Source of the DNA: Streptococcus suis
GTDB taxonomy: Bacteria; Bacillota; Bacilli; Lactobacillales; Streptococcaceae
Assembly (NCBI RefSeq): GCF_019794555.1
Contig: NZ_JAIMEP010000007.1
Coordinates: 42,611-106,610 of the forward strand
Length of the DNA stretch: 64,000 nucleotides
Direction: 5' to 3'
In this document: positions 17,191-27,019 of the stretch, piece after piece
How the letters are laid out: each line of letters opens with the position of its first letter
Numbering within the stretch: the first letter of the stretch is position 1
Position numbers and translations under genes: made by a program
The notes under the pieces: generated by a model
What the model saw: only the letters and a program-made list of their open reading frames with translations
Database searches by the model: none
What the model was told of the DNA's origin: nothing

Positions 17191-17790
17191 ATGAACACAA
17201 AGAACTTTTACTGGGTACGAGAGCCAGAAAACTACCAGATTTCAGATAAGGAAATCAGAATCACAACCCAAGCCCATACGGACTTGTGGCAGAAGACCTA
17301 TTACCATTTTGTCAATGACAATGGTCCCTTGCTCCTGATGGATACGGAGGAAGAGTATTTCTCCTTTACTGTTAAGACAGATTTTTCCAATAGCCATACC
17401 CGCTTTGACCAGTGCGGTGTCGTGGTGTATCAGGACTCGGAAAACTGGATTAAGGGCTCGATTGAATATGAAAATGAAGACTTTCAGCACCTAGGTAGCG
17501 TCGTGACCAATTACGGTTTTTCGGACTGGGCAACTCAGGAAATCCCTGCTTCTGTCAAGTCTATCTATTACCGTTTGAGTCGAAGGGGTAGCGATTTCTG
17601 CATTGAAAACTCTAAAGACGGTATCCATTTTGAGCAGATGCGGATTTGCCACTTACATGAAGGTAATGGTAAAATCCATTTTGGTATCTATGCTTGCTCG
17701 CCAGAAGATTCTTCTTTTGAAGCGGTCTTTTCCGAACTGAGCTTGACTGACTGCAAGTGGCCGGCTCATGATGGTCAACAACCAGATTAG
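17191..17790 (+). CDS. DUF1349 domain protein
   Basis: 199-residue protein of the DUF1349 family, a concanavalin-like beta-sandwich (FYWVREPENYQI near the start, FDQCGVVVYQDSENWIKGSIEYEN, YYRLSRRGSDFCIENSKDG, HFGIYACSPEDSSFEAVFSEL). The ATG at 17191 lies at the stop of the preceding esterase gene, with AAGGAG just upstream, so it belongs to the same operon. The fold is typical of carbohydrate-binding or glycosidase-accessory proteins, but no signal peptide is visible. Function unknown. Confidence 0.75.
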   Translation: MNTKNFYWVREPENYQISDKEIRITTQAHTDLWQKTYYHFVNDNGPLLLMDTEEEYFSFTVKTDFSNSHTRFDQCGVVVYQDSENWIKGSIEYENEDFQHLGSVVTNYGFSDWATQEIPASVKSIYYRLSRRGSDFCIENSKDGIHFEQMRICHLHEGNGKIHFGIYACSPEDSSFEAVFSELSLTDCKWPAHDGQQPD

Positions 17791-17840
17791 AAGATTAGCT
17801 TCCAGCTCTGCCAATTCCCCAAAACTCAATCATAAAATCG

Positions 17841-17868
17841 TTGAAATCCTTGTCAATTGTGTTATAAT
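17841..17868 (+). promoter_or_regulatory. tig promoter
   Basis: -35 TTGAAA (17841-17846), 16 bases, -10 TATAAT (17863-17868), followed by AAGGAG ahead of the tig ATG. Confidence 0.75.
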
Positions 17869-17905
17869 GAAGAGTATGCAATAAAATTTTAAGGAGAATG
17901 ACAGA

Positions 17906-19189
17906 ATGTCTGTATCATTTGAAGCAAAAGAAACAAACCGCGGTGTATTGACTTTCACAATCGGTCAAGATGCGATTAAACCAGAATTGGACCGCGTTTT
18001 CAACAAAGTTAAGAAAGATATCAATCTTCCAGGTTTCCGTAAAGGTCACTTGCCACGTGCCGTATTTAACCAAAAATTTGGTGAAGAAGCACTTTACCAA
18101 GATGTTGTGAATGCACTTTTACCTGCAGCTTATGAGGCAGCAGTTGCTGAAGCTGGTCTTGAAGTCGTTGCACAACCAAAAATTGATGTAGTGTCAATGG
18201 AAAAAGGCCAAGATTGGACTATTAATGCTGAAGTTGTGACAAAACCTGAAGTAAAATTGGGTGACTACAAAAACTTGACAGTTTCAGTAGAAGCAACTAA
18301 AGAAGTAACTGATGAAGAAGTAGATGCGAAAATCGAACGTGAACGCAATAACTTGGCAGAATTGGTCATCAAAGAAGGTGCTGCTGAAGAAGGTGACACT
18401 GTTGTCATCGACTTTGTTGGTTCTGTTGATGGAGTTGAATTTGACGGTGGTAAAGGTGAAAACTTCTCACTTGGACTTGGTTCAGGTCAATTCATCCCAG
18501 GCTTTGAAGCACAATTGGTAGGTCATGCAGCTGGTGAAGAAGTAAATGTTGAAGTTACTTTCCCAGAAGATTATCAAGCAGCTGACCTTGCAGGTAAACC
18601 AGCACTCTTCGTAACAAAAATCCACGAAGTAAAAGCAAAAGAAGTTCCAGCTTTGGATGACGAATTGGCAAAAGACATCGACGAAGAAGTGGATACACTT
18701 GATGAGTTGAAAGCGAAATACCGTAAAGAATTAGAAGCAGCAAAAGAAATTGCATTTGATGATGCAGTTGAATCAGCAGCTCTTGAATTGGCAGTTGAAA
18801 ACGCTGAAATCGTTGAATTGCCAGAAGAAATGATTCACGAAGAAGTTCATCGCGCAATCAACGAATTCTTAGGTGGTTTGCAACAACAAGGTATCTCACC
18901 TGATATGTACTTCCAAATCACTGGTACAACTCAAGATGACTTGCATAAACAATACGAAGCCGATGCTGAAAAACGTACTAAGATAAACTTGGTTGTTGAA
19001 GCAGTAGCTCAAGCAGAAGGCTTTGAAGCAACTGAAGAAGAAATCAACAAAGAAATCGAAGACTTGGCAGCAACATACAACATGGAAGTGGAACAAGTTC
19101 GTAACTTGCTTTCATCAGAAATGCTTAAACACGATATCGCTGTGAAGAAAGCAGTAGAAGTGATCACAAGCACTGCAACTGTAAAATAA
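17906..19189 (+). CDS. tig: Trigger factor (ribosome-bound chaperone, PPIase)
   Basis: 427-residue trigger factor. The N-terminal ribosome-binding loop is [14 protein letters not shown] (GFRxGxxP signature), followed by the FKBP-type peptidyl-prolyl isomerase domain ([39 protein letters not shown]) and the long helical C-terminal chaperone arms. It binds at the ribosome exit tunnel and assists folding of nascent chains; in streptococci it is also called RopA. It is monocistronic, with its own promoter and a terminator. Confidence 0.97.
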   Translation: MSVSFEAKETNRGVLTFTIGQDAIKPELDRVFNKVKKDINLPGFRKGHLPRAVFNQKFGEEALYQDVVNALLPAAYEAAVAEAGLEVVAQPKIDVVSMEKGQDWTINAEVVTKPEVKLGDYKNLTVSVEATKEVTDEEVDAKIERERNNLAELVIKEGAAEEGDTVVIDFVGSVDGVEFDGGKGENFSLGLGSGQFIPGFEAQLVGHAAGEEVNVEVTFPEDYQAADLAGKPALFVTKIHEVKAKEVPALDDELAKDIDEEVDTLDELKAKYRKELEAAKEIAFDDAVESAALELAVENAEIVELPEEMIHEEVHRAINEFLGGLQQQGISPDMYFQITGTTQDDLHKQYEADAEKRTKINLVVEAVAQAEGFEATEEEINKEIEDLAATYNMEVEQVRNLLSSEMLKHDIAVKKAVEVITSTATVK

Positions 19190-19199
19190 TTGGTTATGA

Positions 19200-19230
19200 T
19201 AAAACTCGACCTATGGTCGGGTTTTTTATT
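19200..19230 (+). terminator. Terminator of tig
   Basis: AAACTCGACC and GGTCGGGTTT arms around TAT, followed by a T-run. Confidence 0.85.
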
Positions 19231-19383
19231 TGGGAAACTGTAGAGAGTTAGGAAATACCGTTTGCAAATAGGAATGAAATTGATCTCACTTGTCTCTATA
19301 AGAGATAGGAATACTGGGCTTGTTCGTTCTTGAGCAACAGTTTGATGTTGGATTGGTTGATGTAAATAAATCCAAACAAATAC

Positions 19384-19423
19384 TTGACTGGTTAACTATC
19401 TTGTGGTATAGTTAACTGGTTAA
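19384..19423 (+). promoter_or_regulatory. adcAII-htpS promoter with two AdcR boxes
   Basis: TTGACTGGTTAA (19384-19395) and TTAACTGGTTAA (19412-19423) match the zinc regulator AdcR box TTAACYRGTTAA with one and zero mismatches. The first six bases of the first box are also the -35 (TTGACT); 17 bases later the -10 TATAGT (19407-19412) runs into the second box. Confidence 0.85.
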
Positions 19424-19439
19424 TAAAAAGGAGGAGATT

Positions 19440-20360
19440 ATGATAAAGAAAATAATCCATTGCGGTATCTTAATGGTACTTGGTTTTTTTCTTGTTGCTT
19501 GTTCAGTGCAGAAGGAGTCAAGTCAGGTTCAGTCTGGATTGAAGGTTGTCACTTCATTTTACCCAATTTATTCACTGGTTAAGGAAGTGTCTGGTGAAAG
19601 GAATGATGTCCGAATGATTGGTTCAAGGCAGGGGATTCATTCTTATGAACCATCGGCAGCAGATATTAAGGCTATTTATGATGCCGATGTCTTTATTTAT
19701 CACTCACGGATTCTGGAGTCGTGGGCGAATCGGTTGGAACCGAATTTACAAGGGTCATCCGTCAAAGTCTTAGAGGCCTCAACGACTCTACCCTTGATAA
19801 AGGTTCCAGGCTTGGATGATGTAGAAGCTGGTCAAGGGATTGATGAGGCGAGCCTATATGATCCACATACTTGGTTGGATCCCGTTTTGGTGGGTCAAGA
19901 AGCTGTTGCGATTGGGGAACTGCTAGCAGAAAGTGACCCTGAGTATGCAGTTTATTACCGAAAAAACGCTAAGGATCTAGAGAAAGAGGCTCAACGCTTA
20001 GCTGATAAATATGTTACTGTATTTTCTAAAGCAAGTTCAAAAACATTTGTAACCCAACATACGGCTTTCTCTTATACTGCACAACGTTTTGGATTGACTC
20101 AGTTGGGAATAGCCGGGGTTTCAGAGGAAGAACCGAGTCCAAGACAGCTGGCAGAAGTCAAAGAATTTGTGGATACCTACCACGTTAAAACGATTTTTAC
20201 GGAAAAAGGTGTTTCAAATAAACTTGCTCAAGCGTTGGCCAGTTCGACTGGAGTGGATTTGAAAGTATTGGATCCTCTTGAAGCAGATCCTGGAAATAAT
20301 GCGACGTATTTAGAAAATTTAGAGCAGGTCTTAGAAACTCTGGCTCAGGAGTTGAAATAA
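19440..20360 (+). CDS. adcAII: Zinc-binding lipoprotein AdcAII/Lmb
   Basis: 306-residue cluster A-I metal-binding lipoprotein that captures zinc for the Adc ABC transporter (AdcCB, not in this window). The signal peptide ends in VAC. Zinc ligand His residues are visible in GIHSYEPSA, DPHTWLDPV and VTQHTAFSY, with an acidic ligand near the C-terminus. There is no long His-rich loop, which separates AdcAII/Lmb from AdcA. AdcR boxes in the promoter and a histidine-triad gene immediately downstream match the streptococcal adcAII-pht zinc-scavenging operon. Lmb relatives also bind laminin. Confidence 0.93.
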   Translation: MIKKIIHCGILMVLGFFLVACSVQKESSQVQSGLKVVTSFYPIYSLVKEVSGERNDVRMIGSRQGIHSYEPSAADIKAIYDADVFIYHSRILESWANRLEPNLQGSSVKVLEASTTLPLIKVPGLDDVEAGQGIDEASLYDPHTWLDPVLVGQEAVAIGELLAESDPEYAVYYRKNAKDLEKEAQRLADKYVTVFSKASSKTFVTQHTAFSYTAQRFGLTQLGIAGVSEEEPSPRQLAEVKEFVDTYHVKTIFTEKGVSNKLAQALASSTGVDLKVLDPLEADPGNNATYLENLEQVLETLAQELK

Positions 20361-20388
20361 GAGATTTAAATAACCGAAAGGGGAGAAT

Positions 20389-23300
20389 ATGAAGAAAAAA
20401 GTTGTTGTTGGTTCTGTTGCAACCCTTGTTTTAGGGATGAGTCTGTGTAGTTATCAGCTTGGTCGTTTCCAAGCTATGGAAGAACAGAAGAACCGAGTGG
20501 CCTATGTCGAAGGCGGTCAGAGTGAACAAAGTACGGTTGCGGAGGAACTGACGCCAGATCAAATTTCTGCCAAGGAAAATATCGATGCGGAACAGATTGT
20601 TGTTAAGATTACTGATCAGGGGTATGTGACGTCACATGGAGATCATTTTCATTACTATAATGGAAAGGTTCCCTTCGATGCAATTTTCAGTGAAGAATTG
20701 GTTATGAAGGATCCAAATTATGTCCTTCAAGATAGTCACATTGTCAATGAAGTGCAAGATGGCTATGTTATAAAAGTTGACGGAAAATATTACCTCTATT
20801 TGAAAGATGCCAATAAGCATAAAAATGTCCGTAGTAAGGAGGAAGTAGAGCGACAAAAGGGAATCTCGTCAGCAGATAGTAAAAAACAAGCCACAGGTCA
20901 GGCTGGCGCAGATGGTCGCTATAGAACTGATGACGGGTATGTCTTTAACCCGACGGATGTCATTGAGGATACAGGTGATGGATTTATTGTTCCTCATGGA
21001 AGCCATTTTCATTTCATTCCGAAAAAGGATCTTTCTACATCGGAATTAAAGGCTGCACAAGACTACTGGAATCAAAAGGGAACTGTCAATACAGCTAGTG
21101 GTCATCAATATGGTGGGGGAAGTCGTCAACAAGAGCAGATTGCTACCATTCAGGTGGTGCAAGGACAAGATTTGTCTAGTTTGCTGGCTCAATTAGATGC
21201 CACACCTTTATCTCAGCGCCATGTAGAGGCTGATGGTCTGGTCTTTGATCCGAGAGCAATCACCAAGAAAACAGCAACAGGTGTTATCGTTCCACATGGC
21301 GACCATTATCATTTTGTTCCCTATAGCCAGATGTCTCCTCTGGAAGAGAAAATTTCCAGAATGATTGGATTAAATGGAGCAGGGATTTCTTCTACTCAAC
21401 AAGCAAGGCAGCCCCAGCATACACCGGTACAACCAACCAATCCGGTCACACCAATTGGGACGCTTCCAGCATTACCCGTATCACCAACTCAACCCAAGCA
21501 GACAACAGGGAAAACGGTTTCTTACATGGGACGCCAGATTCCTGCTTATGGGAAAGGGTTGGATGGTAAGGCATATTTCACTAGTGACGGTTATGTCTTT
21601 AGTAAAAAATCTATTACCTCGGTTGATGACCAAGGGTTGGTGGCTAGTCATGGTGATCATTTCCATTATGTTGGATTTGGAGAGCTAGAAGATTTCGAAA
21701 TCAAGCAGGTAGAAGAATGGGTAAATGAGAAATCTGGGAAACAGAATCCGACCAAGGTTACTGAACAAGCTAGTGGTGACATTAAGCCAACGGATTCTGC
21801 TCAAGGAAATGAGTCCAAGCCATCAACGCCTATTCAAGAGACTCCTGTAAAACCTGATGATACAATACAAGCAGATAGACCGGCGTTTGAATACAAGCAT
21901 GTCATTGCGAAACGCAGTCAAGATGAAAAAGTGCTTTATGATGTTGAGTTAAATGGCAAAACCTACTCATATTCTCGAAATGAATTGGATTTAATGAACA
22001 TTTCATTTGCTGAATTAACTTTGGCAGAAAAAGATAAGCAGTATGTATTTGATATTGCACCGCTTGCAGAAGGAGATCTTAAGCCAGCCATGTTGGTCGG
22101 TATGGATCAAATTCCGATGAAGGGAGCGAATGCAACCTATGATACTGGACAATCCTTTATTATTCCACACATTGATCACATCCACGTCCTACCTTACACA
22201 TGGTTGAGTAAGGAACAAATTGCAACGATCCGCTATATCATGCAACATCCTGAAATTCGTCCATCTGCTTGGACTACAAGTGGACATGGTGATGGAGAAG
22301 CAACGGATCTTGTTCCCCCAATTCTAAATGCAACACCTAAAGCAAACCGCTTAGGCTTGAAAAATTGGCAAATCATTCACACAGCAGAAGAAGTCATGGA
22401 TGCACGTGCAAAAGGGAAATTTGCGACAAATGATGGCTATATCTTCTCGGCGGAAGACGTACTAGATCCAGCAAGTTTTGTCTTTAGTCAAGCGTTCAGT
22501 CTACCAAGAGCGACAGGTGGTTCTCTGCGTTCAATTTCCAAGAAAGATTTATCTAAAGAAGAATTGGAAGCTGTACAAACTCTTCTTGATAAACGAGACG
22601 CTGAAGAATTGGCGAAAAATGTCACACCAATTGAGAAACGTGCAGGTTTGAAAAATTGGCAAATTGTTCACTCAGCAGAAGAGTTGGCAGAAGCTAAGGC
22701 AGCAGGAAAATATACAACAAAAGATGGCTATATTTTTGACCCAGCAGACCTATTAGATCCCAAAGTGAAAATAGGTACGGATAACTATCGCATCCCACGT
22801 GTGATTACAGATGGTTACCGTCGGATTAACAAGAGTGATTTGAATTACTTAAGCGAGCTGATCCCAGCAGAGGCTATGGTGGCTCAACGTGAAAAAGCGA
22901 CGACAAGTTCAACCTCAGCTACGGGTTCATTGGAAAAACCAGCTGCTACATCAACCATAAGTACAAGTGAGTCGAGTACAGCTGATGCAGCACAAGTTGT
23001 TAAAGAAACGGCAGCATCCATCTTTAACAGGGTTACACCGAAAAAGATTGTGCCTTTTGAGCAACTGCCTTACCAGTCAGGGTATGCTAGTGAAGTGAAA
23101 GATGGTCGTTTAGTTATTCCACACAACAATCACAATCACTATATCGATTTCTTATGGTTTGATCAAGGTAAATACCAAGTGCCACAAGGATATGGTTTGG
23201 AAGATTTTCTGGCGACTGTAAAATACTATATGACTCATCCACAAGAACGACCTGCTTCAAGTGAAGGATGGGGAACAGTAAAAGAAACCGTTTCTGAACC

Positions 23301-23598
23301 AACAAAAGTATCCGAAAGTTCCGAATCAGCAGTTCCATCAACTCAATCAAGTCCATCTGAAACAGATGCCCAAGTTACGAATGAAACCGCTGAAACAGCT
23401 CCACAAACACCTACAGAAAGGACAACAAAAGATGCTACAGCAGCAGTTGTAAAGGAGAGTGAAGAAAACGCTTTGGCGAATCATGCTGAAGAGGACAGCG
23501 CTCGAAACATTGTCGATGAAAAGGCAATTGTGCCCGAGAAAACCAAGGAAGAAGCTCATCAAGAATCGACTGCAGTAAGTGCAGTTAACAACGAATAG
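20389..23598 (+). CDS. htpS: Histidine triad surface protein HtpS (Pht family)
   Basis: 1069-residue cell-surface protein of the pneumococcal histidine triad family. The N-terminus has a hydrophobic export signal with a Pht-type Cys (MSLCSYQLGR). Six HxxHxH motifs are visible: HGDHFHYY, HGSHFHFI, HGDHYHFV, HGDHFHYV, HIDHIHVL and HNNHNHYI. Two consecutive GLKNWQI(I/V)H modules of about 100 residues look duplicated, and the C-terminal 150 residues are Ser/Thr/Glu-rich and probably disordered. The triads bind zinc and are thought to hand it to AdcAII, encoded 28 bases upstream. No LPXTG anchor is present. Confidence 0.92.
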   Translation: MKKKVVVGSVATLVLGMSLCSYQLGRFQAMEEQKNRVAYVEGGQSEQSTVAEELTPDQISAKENIDAEQIVVKITDQGYVTSHGDHFHYYNGKVPFDAIFSEELVMKDPNYVLQDSHIVNEVQDGYVIKVDGKYYLYLKDANKHKNVRSKEEVERQKGISSADSKKQATGQAGADGRYRTDDGYVFNPTDVIEDTGDGFIVPHGSHFHFIPKKDLSTSELKAAQDYWNQKGTVNTASGHQYGGGSRQQEQIATIQVVQGQDLSSLLAQLDATPLSQRHVEADGLVFDPRAITKKTATGVIVPHGDHYHFVPYSQMSPLEEKISRMIGLNGAGISSTQQARQPQHTPVQPTNPVTPIGTLPALPVSPTQPKQTTGKTVSYMGRQIPAYGKGLDGKAYFTSDGYVFSKKSITSVDDQGLVASHGDHFHYVGFGELEDFEIKQVEEWVNEKSGKQNPTKVTEQASGDIKPTDSAQGNESKPSTPIQETPVKPDDTIQADRPAFEYKHVIAKRSQDEKVLYDVELNGKTYSYSRNELDLMNISFAELTLAEKDKQYVFDIAPLAEGDLKPAMLVGMDQIPMKGANATYDTGQSFIIPHIDHIHVLPYTWLSKEQIATIRYIMQHPEIRPSAWTTSGHGDGEATDLVPPILNATPKANRLGLKNWQIIHTAEEVMDARAKGKFATNDGYIFSAEDVLDPASFVFSQAFSLPRATGGSLRSISKKDLSKEELEAVQTLLDKRDAEELAKNVTPIEKRAGLKNWQIVHSAEELAEAKAAGKYTTKDGYIFDPADLLDPKVKIGTDNYRIPRVITDGYRRINKSDLNYLSELIPAEAMVAQREKATTSSTSATGSLEKPAATSTISTSESSTADAAQVVKETAASIFNRVTPKKIVPFEQLPYQSGYASEVKDGRLVIPHNNHNHYIDFLWFDQGKYQVPQGYGLEDFLATVKYYMTHPQERPASSEGWGTVKETVSEPTKVSESSESAVPSTQSSPSETDAQVTNETAETAPQTPTERTTKDATAAVVKESEENALANHAEEDSARNIVDEKAIVPEKTKEEAHQESTAVSAVNNE

Positions 23599-23611
23599 AT
23601 AGTGATGATTA

Positions 23612-23645
23612 AGGAAAACTCGAATGGATTCGAGTTTTCCTTTTC
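23612..23645 (+). terminator. Terminator of htpS
   Basis: GGAAAACTCGAA and TTCGAGTTTTCC arms with a four-base loop, then TTTTC. Confidence 0.88.
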
Positions 23646-23724
23646 TAAAAATTTCATCAGTTTCTTTGACTATTTGCTTATTTTAGCGTAAAATAGAAAG
23701 GAAAGACAAAAAAGGAGAAAAGCC

Positions 23725-24309
23725 TTGGAACTTAACGTATTTGCAGGACAAGAAAAAAGCGAACTTTCCATGATTGAAGTAGCTCGTGCTATTTTGGAAG
23801 AACGTGGACGTGACAATGAAATGTATTTCAACGACTTGGTCAATGAAATTCAAAATTACCTAGAAAAATCAAATAGCGATATTCGTGCAGCCCTTCCAAT
23901 CTTCTATTCAGATTTGAATGTGGATGGTAGCTTTATCCCACTTGGGGATAATAAATGGGGTCTTCGTTCATGGTATGCTATCGATGAGATCGACGAAGAA
24001 GTGATTACTCTTGAAGAAGATGATGATGCACCAAAACGTAAGAAAAAACGTGTCAATGCCTTCATGGATGGAGATGATGATGCCATTGATTATGGTAATG
24101 ATGATCCAGAAGATGAAGATGGTTACGAAGATACGGATGAATCAGGATATGACGATGAAAATCCTGATGATGAAAAAGATGAAGTGGAATCATACGATTC
24201 TGAAATAAATGAAATCATTCCGGAAGACGACATAGTTGATGAGGATGTTGATTTGGCTGAAGATGACGATGATGATGATTATTCTGACGACGAAAATTTG
24301 GAAGATTAA
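23725..24309 (+). CDS. rpoE: RNA polymerase delta subunit
   Basis: 194-residue delta subunit of Gram-positive RNA polymerase. The folded N-terminal HARE-HTH domain spans about residues 1-85 ([16 protein letters not shown] ... [14 protein letters not shown]), followed by a short basic patch (KRKKKRV) and an acidic Asp/Glu tail of about 90 residues that displaces nucleic acid and promotes recycling. The start is TTG, set by AAAGGAG seven bases upstream; no ATG fits. It is followed by the pyrG leader, the usual rpoE-pyrG order in Firmicutes. Confidence 0.95.
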   Translation: MELNVFAGQEKSELSMIEVARAILEERGRDNEMYFNDLVNEIQNYLEKSNSDIRAALPIFYSDLNVDGSFIPLGDNKWGLRSWYAIDEIDEEVITLEEDDDAPKRKKKRVNAFMDGDDDAIDYGNDDPEDEDGYEDTDESGYDDENPDDEKDEVESYDSEINEIIPEDDIVDEDVDLAEDDDDDDYSDDENLED

Positions 24310-24315
24310 AATCCA

Positions 24316-24407
24316 TTGACAAGATAGCTAAATTGCGATAAGATAATATCGGGCACCTCTTTTGAGGTCGGAGCTCCCTAGTTCATAGGGAGCTATTTTT
24401 GTTTTTT
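24316..24407 (+). promoter_or_regulatory. pyrG promoter and CTP-sensing attenuator (GGGC type)
   Basis: -35 TTGACA (24316-24321), 17 bases, -10 TAAGAT (24339-24344). The predicted transcript starts at 24351 with GGGC. Downstream an intrinsic terminator is formed by AGCTCCCTA (24372-24380) and TAGGGAGCT (24386-24394) plus a T-rich tail. In B. subtilis and Lactococcus, low CTP stalls RNA polymerase after GGG, extra G residues are added, and the poly-G leader pairs with the CU-rich terminator arm to permit read-through. All the parts are here. Confidence 0.8.
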
Positions 24408-24475
24408 CGTCAGGTTAGTAAAAGGATCTTCCCCAAGATCTTTCGATTAGCTTGATTTGTAGAAAGGGAGTTTGC

Positions 24476-26077
24476 ATGACAAAATATATTTTTGTAACAG
24501 GTGGTGTGGTTTCATCTATTGGTAAAGGGATCGTGGCAGCCAGCCTTGGTCGACTATTGAAAAACCGTGGACTGAAAGTAACCATTCAAAAATTTGACCC
24601 ATATATTAATATTGATCCGGGAACCATGAGTCCTTACCAGCATGGTGAAGTGTTTGTGACGGATGATGGTGCAGAAACTGATTTGGATTTAGGTCACTAT
24701 GAACGTTTTATTGATATCAACCTCAATAAATATTCAAATGTTACAACTGGTAAAATTTATAGCGAAGTCCTTCGTAAAGAGCGTAAAGGTGAGTATTTGG
24801 GCGCAACTGTTCAAGTTATTCCACATATTACGGATGCTTTGAAAGATAAAATTAAACGAGCTGCCCGTACTACAGATGCGGATGTCATCATCACGGAAGT
24901 AGGTGGTACAGTTGGTGATATTGAAAGTCTGCCTTTCCTTGAAGCGCTTCGTCAAATGAAAGCGGATGTGGGTTCAGATAATGTCATGTATATCCACACG
25001 ACACTTCTACCCTACCTTAAGGCGGCTGGTGAAATGAAAACAAAACCAACCCAGCATTCTGTTAAAGAACTGCGTGGTCTGGGAATTCAACCAAATATGT
25101 TGGTGATTCGTACTGAGCAACCAGCAGGTCAAGGAATTAAAAATAAATTGGCTCAATTCTGTGATGTGGCTCCAGAAGCTGTGATTGAATCACTGGATGT
25201 TGAGCATCTTTATCAAATTCCACTCAATATGCAAGCCCAAAATATGGATCAAATCGTTTGCGACCATTTGAAATTAGATGTGCCACCAGCAGATATGACA
25301 GAGTGGACTGCAATGGTAGACAAGGTATTGAACTTGAAGAAAACGGTGAAAATTGCCCTAGTTGGTAAATATGTTGAACTTCAGGATGCCTATATTTCAG
25401 TTGTCGAAGCTTTGAAACATTCCGGGTATGCTAATGATGCTGCTATCGAATTGGATTGGGTCAATGCCAATGATTTAACAGCTGAAAATGTAGAGGAGCG
25501 TCTTAGCCAAGCCCAAGGGATTATCGTTCCTGGTGGATTTGGTCAACGTGGAACAGAAGGTAAGATTCAAGCTATTCGATATGCGCGTGAAAATGATGTG
25601 CCAATGCTAGGTGTTTGTCTGGGAATGCAATTGACTTGTGTTGAGTTTGCTCGGAACGTTCTAGGTTTGGAAGGTGCTAATAGCTTTGAATTAAACCCAG
25701 AAACTAAATATCCGATCATTGACATCATGCGTGACCAAATTGGAGTAGAAGACCTTGGCGGAACACTTCGTTTAGGCTTGTATCCAAGTAAACTCAAACG
25801 TGGCTCAAAAGCTGCTGCTGCTTATGATAACCAAGAGGTTGTGCAACGTCGTCACCGTCACCGCTACGAGTTTAATAATGCATTCCGTGAGCAATTTGAA
25901 AAAGCAGGATTTGTCTTCTCAGGAGTATCACCTGACAACCGTTTGGTGGAAATTGTTGAAATTCCTGAAAATAAATTCTTTGTAGCTTGTCAATACCATC
26001 CAGAACTGCAATCTCGTCCAAATCGTCCAGAAGGTTTGTATACAGCTTTTGTTACGGCAGCGATTGAAAACAAATAA
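24476..26077 (+). CDS. pyrG: CTP synthase
   Basis: 533-residue enzyme making CTP from UTP, ATP and glutamine. The N-terminal synthase domain starts [21 protein letters not shown] (P-loop-like) and contains [16 protein letters not shown] residues ([19 protein letters not shown]). The C-terminal glutaminase domain has the nucleophile Cys in GVCLGMQL and the partner His-Pro-Glu in QYHPEL. The ATG at 24476 has AAAGGGAG at the right distance; an upstream TTG at 24452 has none. Expression should respond to CTP through the leader attenuator. Confidence 0.97.
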   Translation: MTKYIFVTGGVVSSIGKGIVAASLGRLLKNRGLKVTIQKFDPYINIDPGTMSPYQHGEVFVTDDGAETDLDLGHYERFIDINLNKYSNVTTGKIYSEVLRKERKGEYLGATVQVIPHITDALKDKIKRAARTTDADVIITEVGGTVGDIESLPFLEALRQMKADVGSDNVMYIHTTLLPYLKAAGEMKTKPTQHSVKELRGLGIQPNMLVIRTEQPAGQGIKNKLAQFCDVAPEAVIESLDVEHLYQIPLNMQAQNMDQIVCDHLKLDVPPADMTEWTAMVDKVLNLKKTVKIALVGKYVELQDAYISVVEALKHSGYANDAAIELDWVNANDLTAENVEERLSQAQGIIVPGGFGQRGTEGKIQAIRYARENDVPMLGVCLGMQLTCVEFARNVLGLEGANSFELNPETKYPIIDIMRDQIGVEDLGGTLRLGLYPSKLKRGSKAAAAYDNQEVVQRRHRHRYEFNNAFREQFEKAGFVFSGVSPDNRLVEIVEIPENKFFVACQYHPELQSRPNRPEGLYTAFVTAAIENK

Positions 26078-26086
26078 CTGTCATGT

Positions 26087-26132
26087 TGAAGAGGAATACA
26101 GGATTTCAGTGGATTCCTCTTTCCTATTTTTA
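26087..26132 (+). terminator. Terminator of pyrG
   Basis: GAAGAGGAAT and ATTCCTCTTT arms around a 15-base loop, then a T-rich tract. Confidence 0.65.
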
Positions 26133-26279
26133 TCAATTAGATGCTATCTCATCACCAATTGATAGAGTTGTAATTATATTTGTGTAAAAAAAATGACTAT
26201 TTTTTTTGACTTTCCAAATGGTGATTTTATGGTATAATATGTCGGTGTGTTTCAATTGAAACAGACGAAAGAGGAAAAA

Positions 26280-26534
26280 ATGACAAAAGAACAAGAATTT
26301 TTAAAAGAATTTGAAGCTTGGGTGAACACTCAAATCATGGTCAATGAAATGGCTGTTGAAGAAAGTCGCCGTGTTTTGGAAGAAGATAAGGATGAGCGTG
26401 CTGCGGATGCATATATTCGTTATGAGAGCAAGCTGGATGCTTATCGCTTTATTCAAGGAAAATTTGCCAACTACCATGCTGGTAAAGGATTTCATGATTT
26501 ACCAGATGAATTGCTTGGTCAACGGAATTATTAA
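26280..26534 (+). CDS. DUF1912 family small protein
   Basis: 84-residue streptococcal protein of the DUF1912 family, mostly helical and acidic (EFLKEFEAWVNTQIMVNEMA, YIRYESKLDAYRFIQGKFANYH). The ATG at 26280 is placed after AAAGAGGAAA. A -10 TATAAT at 26233-26238 lies upstream; the -35 is unclear. It is followed after 15 bases by an HHH protein gene, so the two are probably co-transcribed. Function unknown. Confidence 0.8.
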   Translation: MTKEQEFLKEFEAWVNTQIMVNEMAVEESRRVLEEDKDERAADAYIRYESKLDAYRFIQGKFANYHAGKGFHDLPDELLGQRNY

Positions 26535-26549
26535 GGAGAGGATTTAGCA

Positions 26550-26936
26550 TTGTCAAAGAAAAAAGCAAATCGTAAAAAACAATTGAAAAAACAACTAGCA
26601 GACTTGAGACGAGCAGGGCGTGTCGGTCTTGAAACTGCTCGCGGAGCTGTTGAGACAGTCGCACATCAGGCTGAAACTTTCGTAGAACATGCTGTGGAAC
26701 AAGTGAAAGAAGTTGTAGCAGAGGTGACTTCTTCAGCGGCTTCATTGGAAGACTTTTTGGCACTTCCTGAGTTGGAAGGCATTGCGACAGCACGTTTGGA
26801 AACCTTCTACGAAGCAGGAATTCAATCTGTAGCTGATTTTGCAAACCATACAGAAAAGGATCTCTTGGCTCTTAAAGGCATCGGTCCTGCAACTATCAAG
26901 CAGTTGAAAGAAAAAGGGATTGAGTTGAAAGCTTAA
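26550..26936 (+). CDS. Small helix-hairpin-helix protein with basic N-terminus
   Basis: 128-residue protein. It begins with a Lys/Arg-rich tail (SKKKANRKKQLKKQL), then an amphipathic helical stretch (about residues 28-65), then a C-terminal domain with a helix-hairpin-helix (DLLALKGIGPATIKQLKEKGI) of the type that binds DNA backbone. The start is TTG, set by AAGGAGAGG upstream. The next gene encodes a larger protein with the same two ends, so the pair are paralogues with different middles. Specific role unknown; DNA or ribosome association is possible. Confidence 0.75.
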   Translation: MSKKKANRKKQLKKQLADLRRAGRVGLETARGAVETVAHQAETFVEHAVEQVKEVVAEVTSSAASLEDFLALPELEGIATARLETFYEAGIQSVADFANHTEKDLLALKGIGPATIKQLKEKGIELKA

Positions 26937-26944
26937 TATAACAG

Positions 26945-26972
26945 AAACCAACTGAAATGAGTTGGTTTTTTC
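26945..26972 (+). terminator. Intrinsic terminator
   Basis: AACCAACT and AGTTGGTT arms with a six-base loop and T-run; an extended -10 TATAAT for the next gene follows at about 26985. Confidence 0.85.
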
Positions 26973-27019
26973 TTGTTCTCTTGCTATAATGGAATTAGAA
27001 TATCCAAGGAGAAAAGCTT

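Noticed and set aside
26449..26844. 131-codon minus-strand ORF
   Set aside because: Antiparallel to two good plus-strand genes with ribosome-binding sites; composition is that of a shadow frame.
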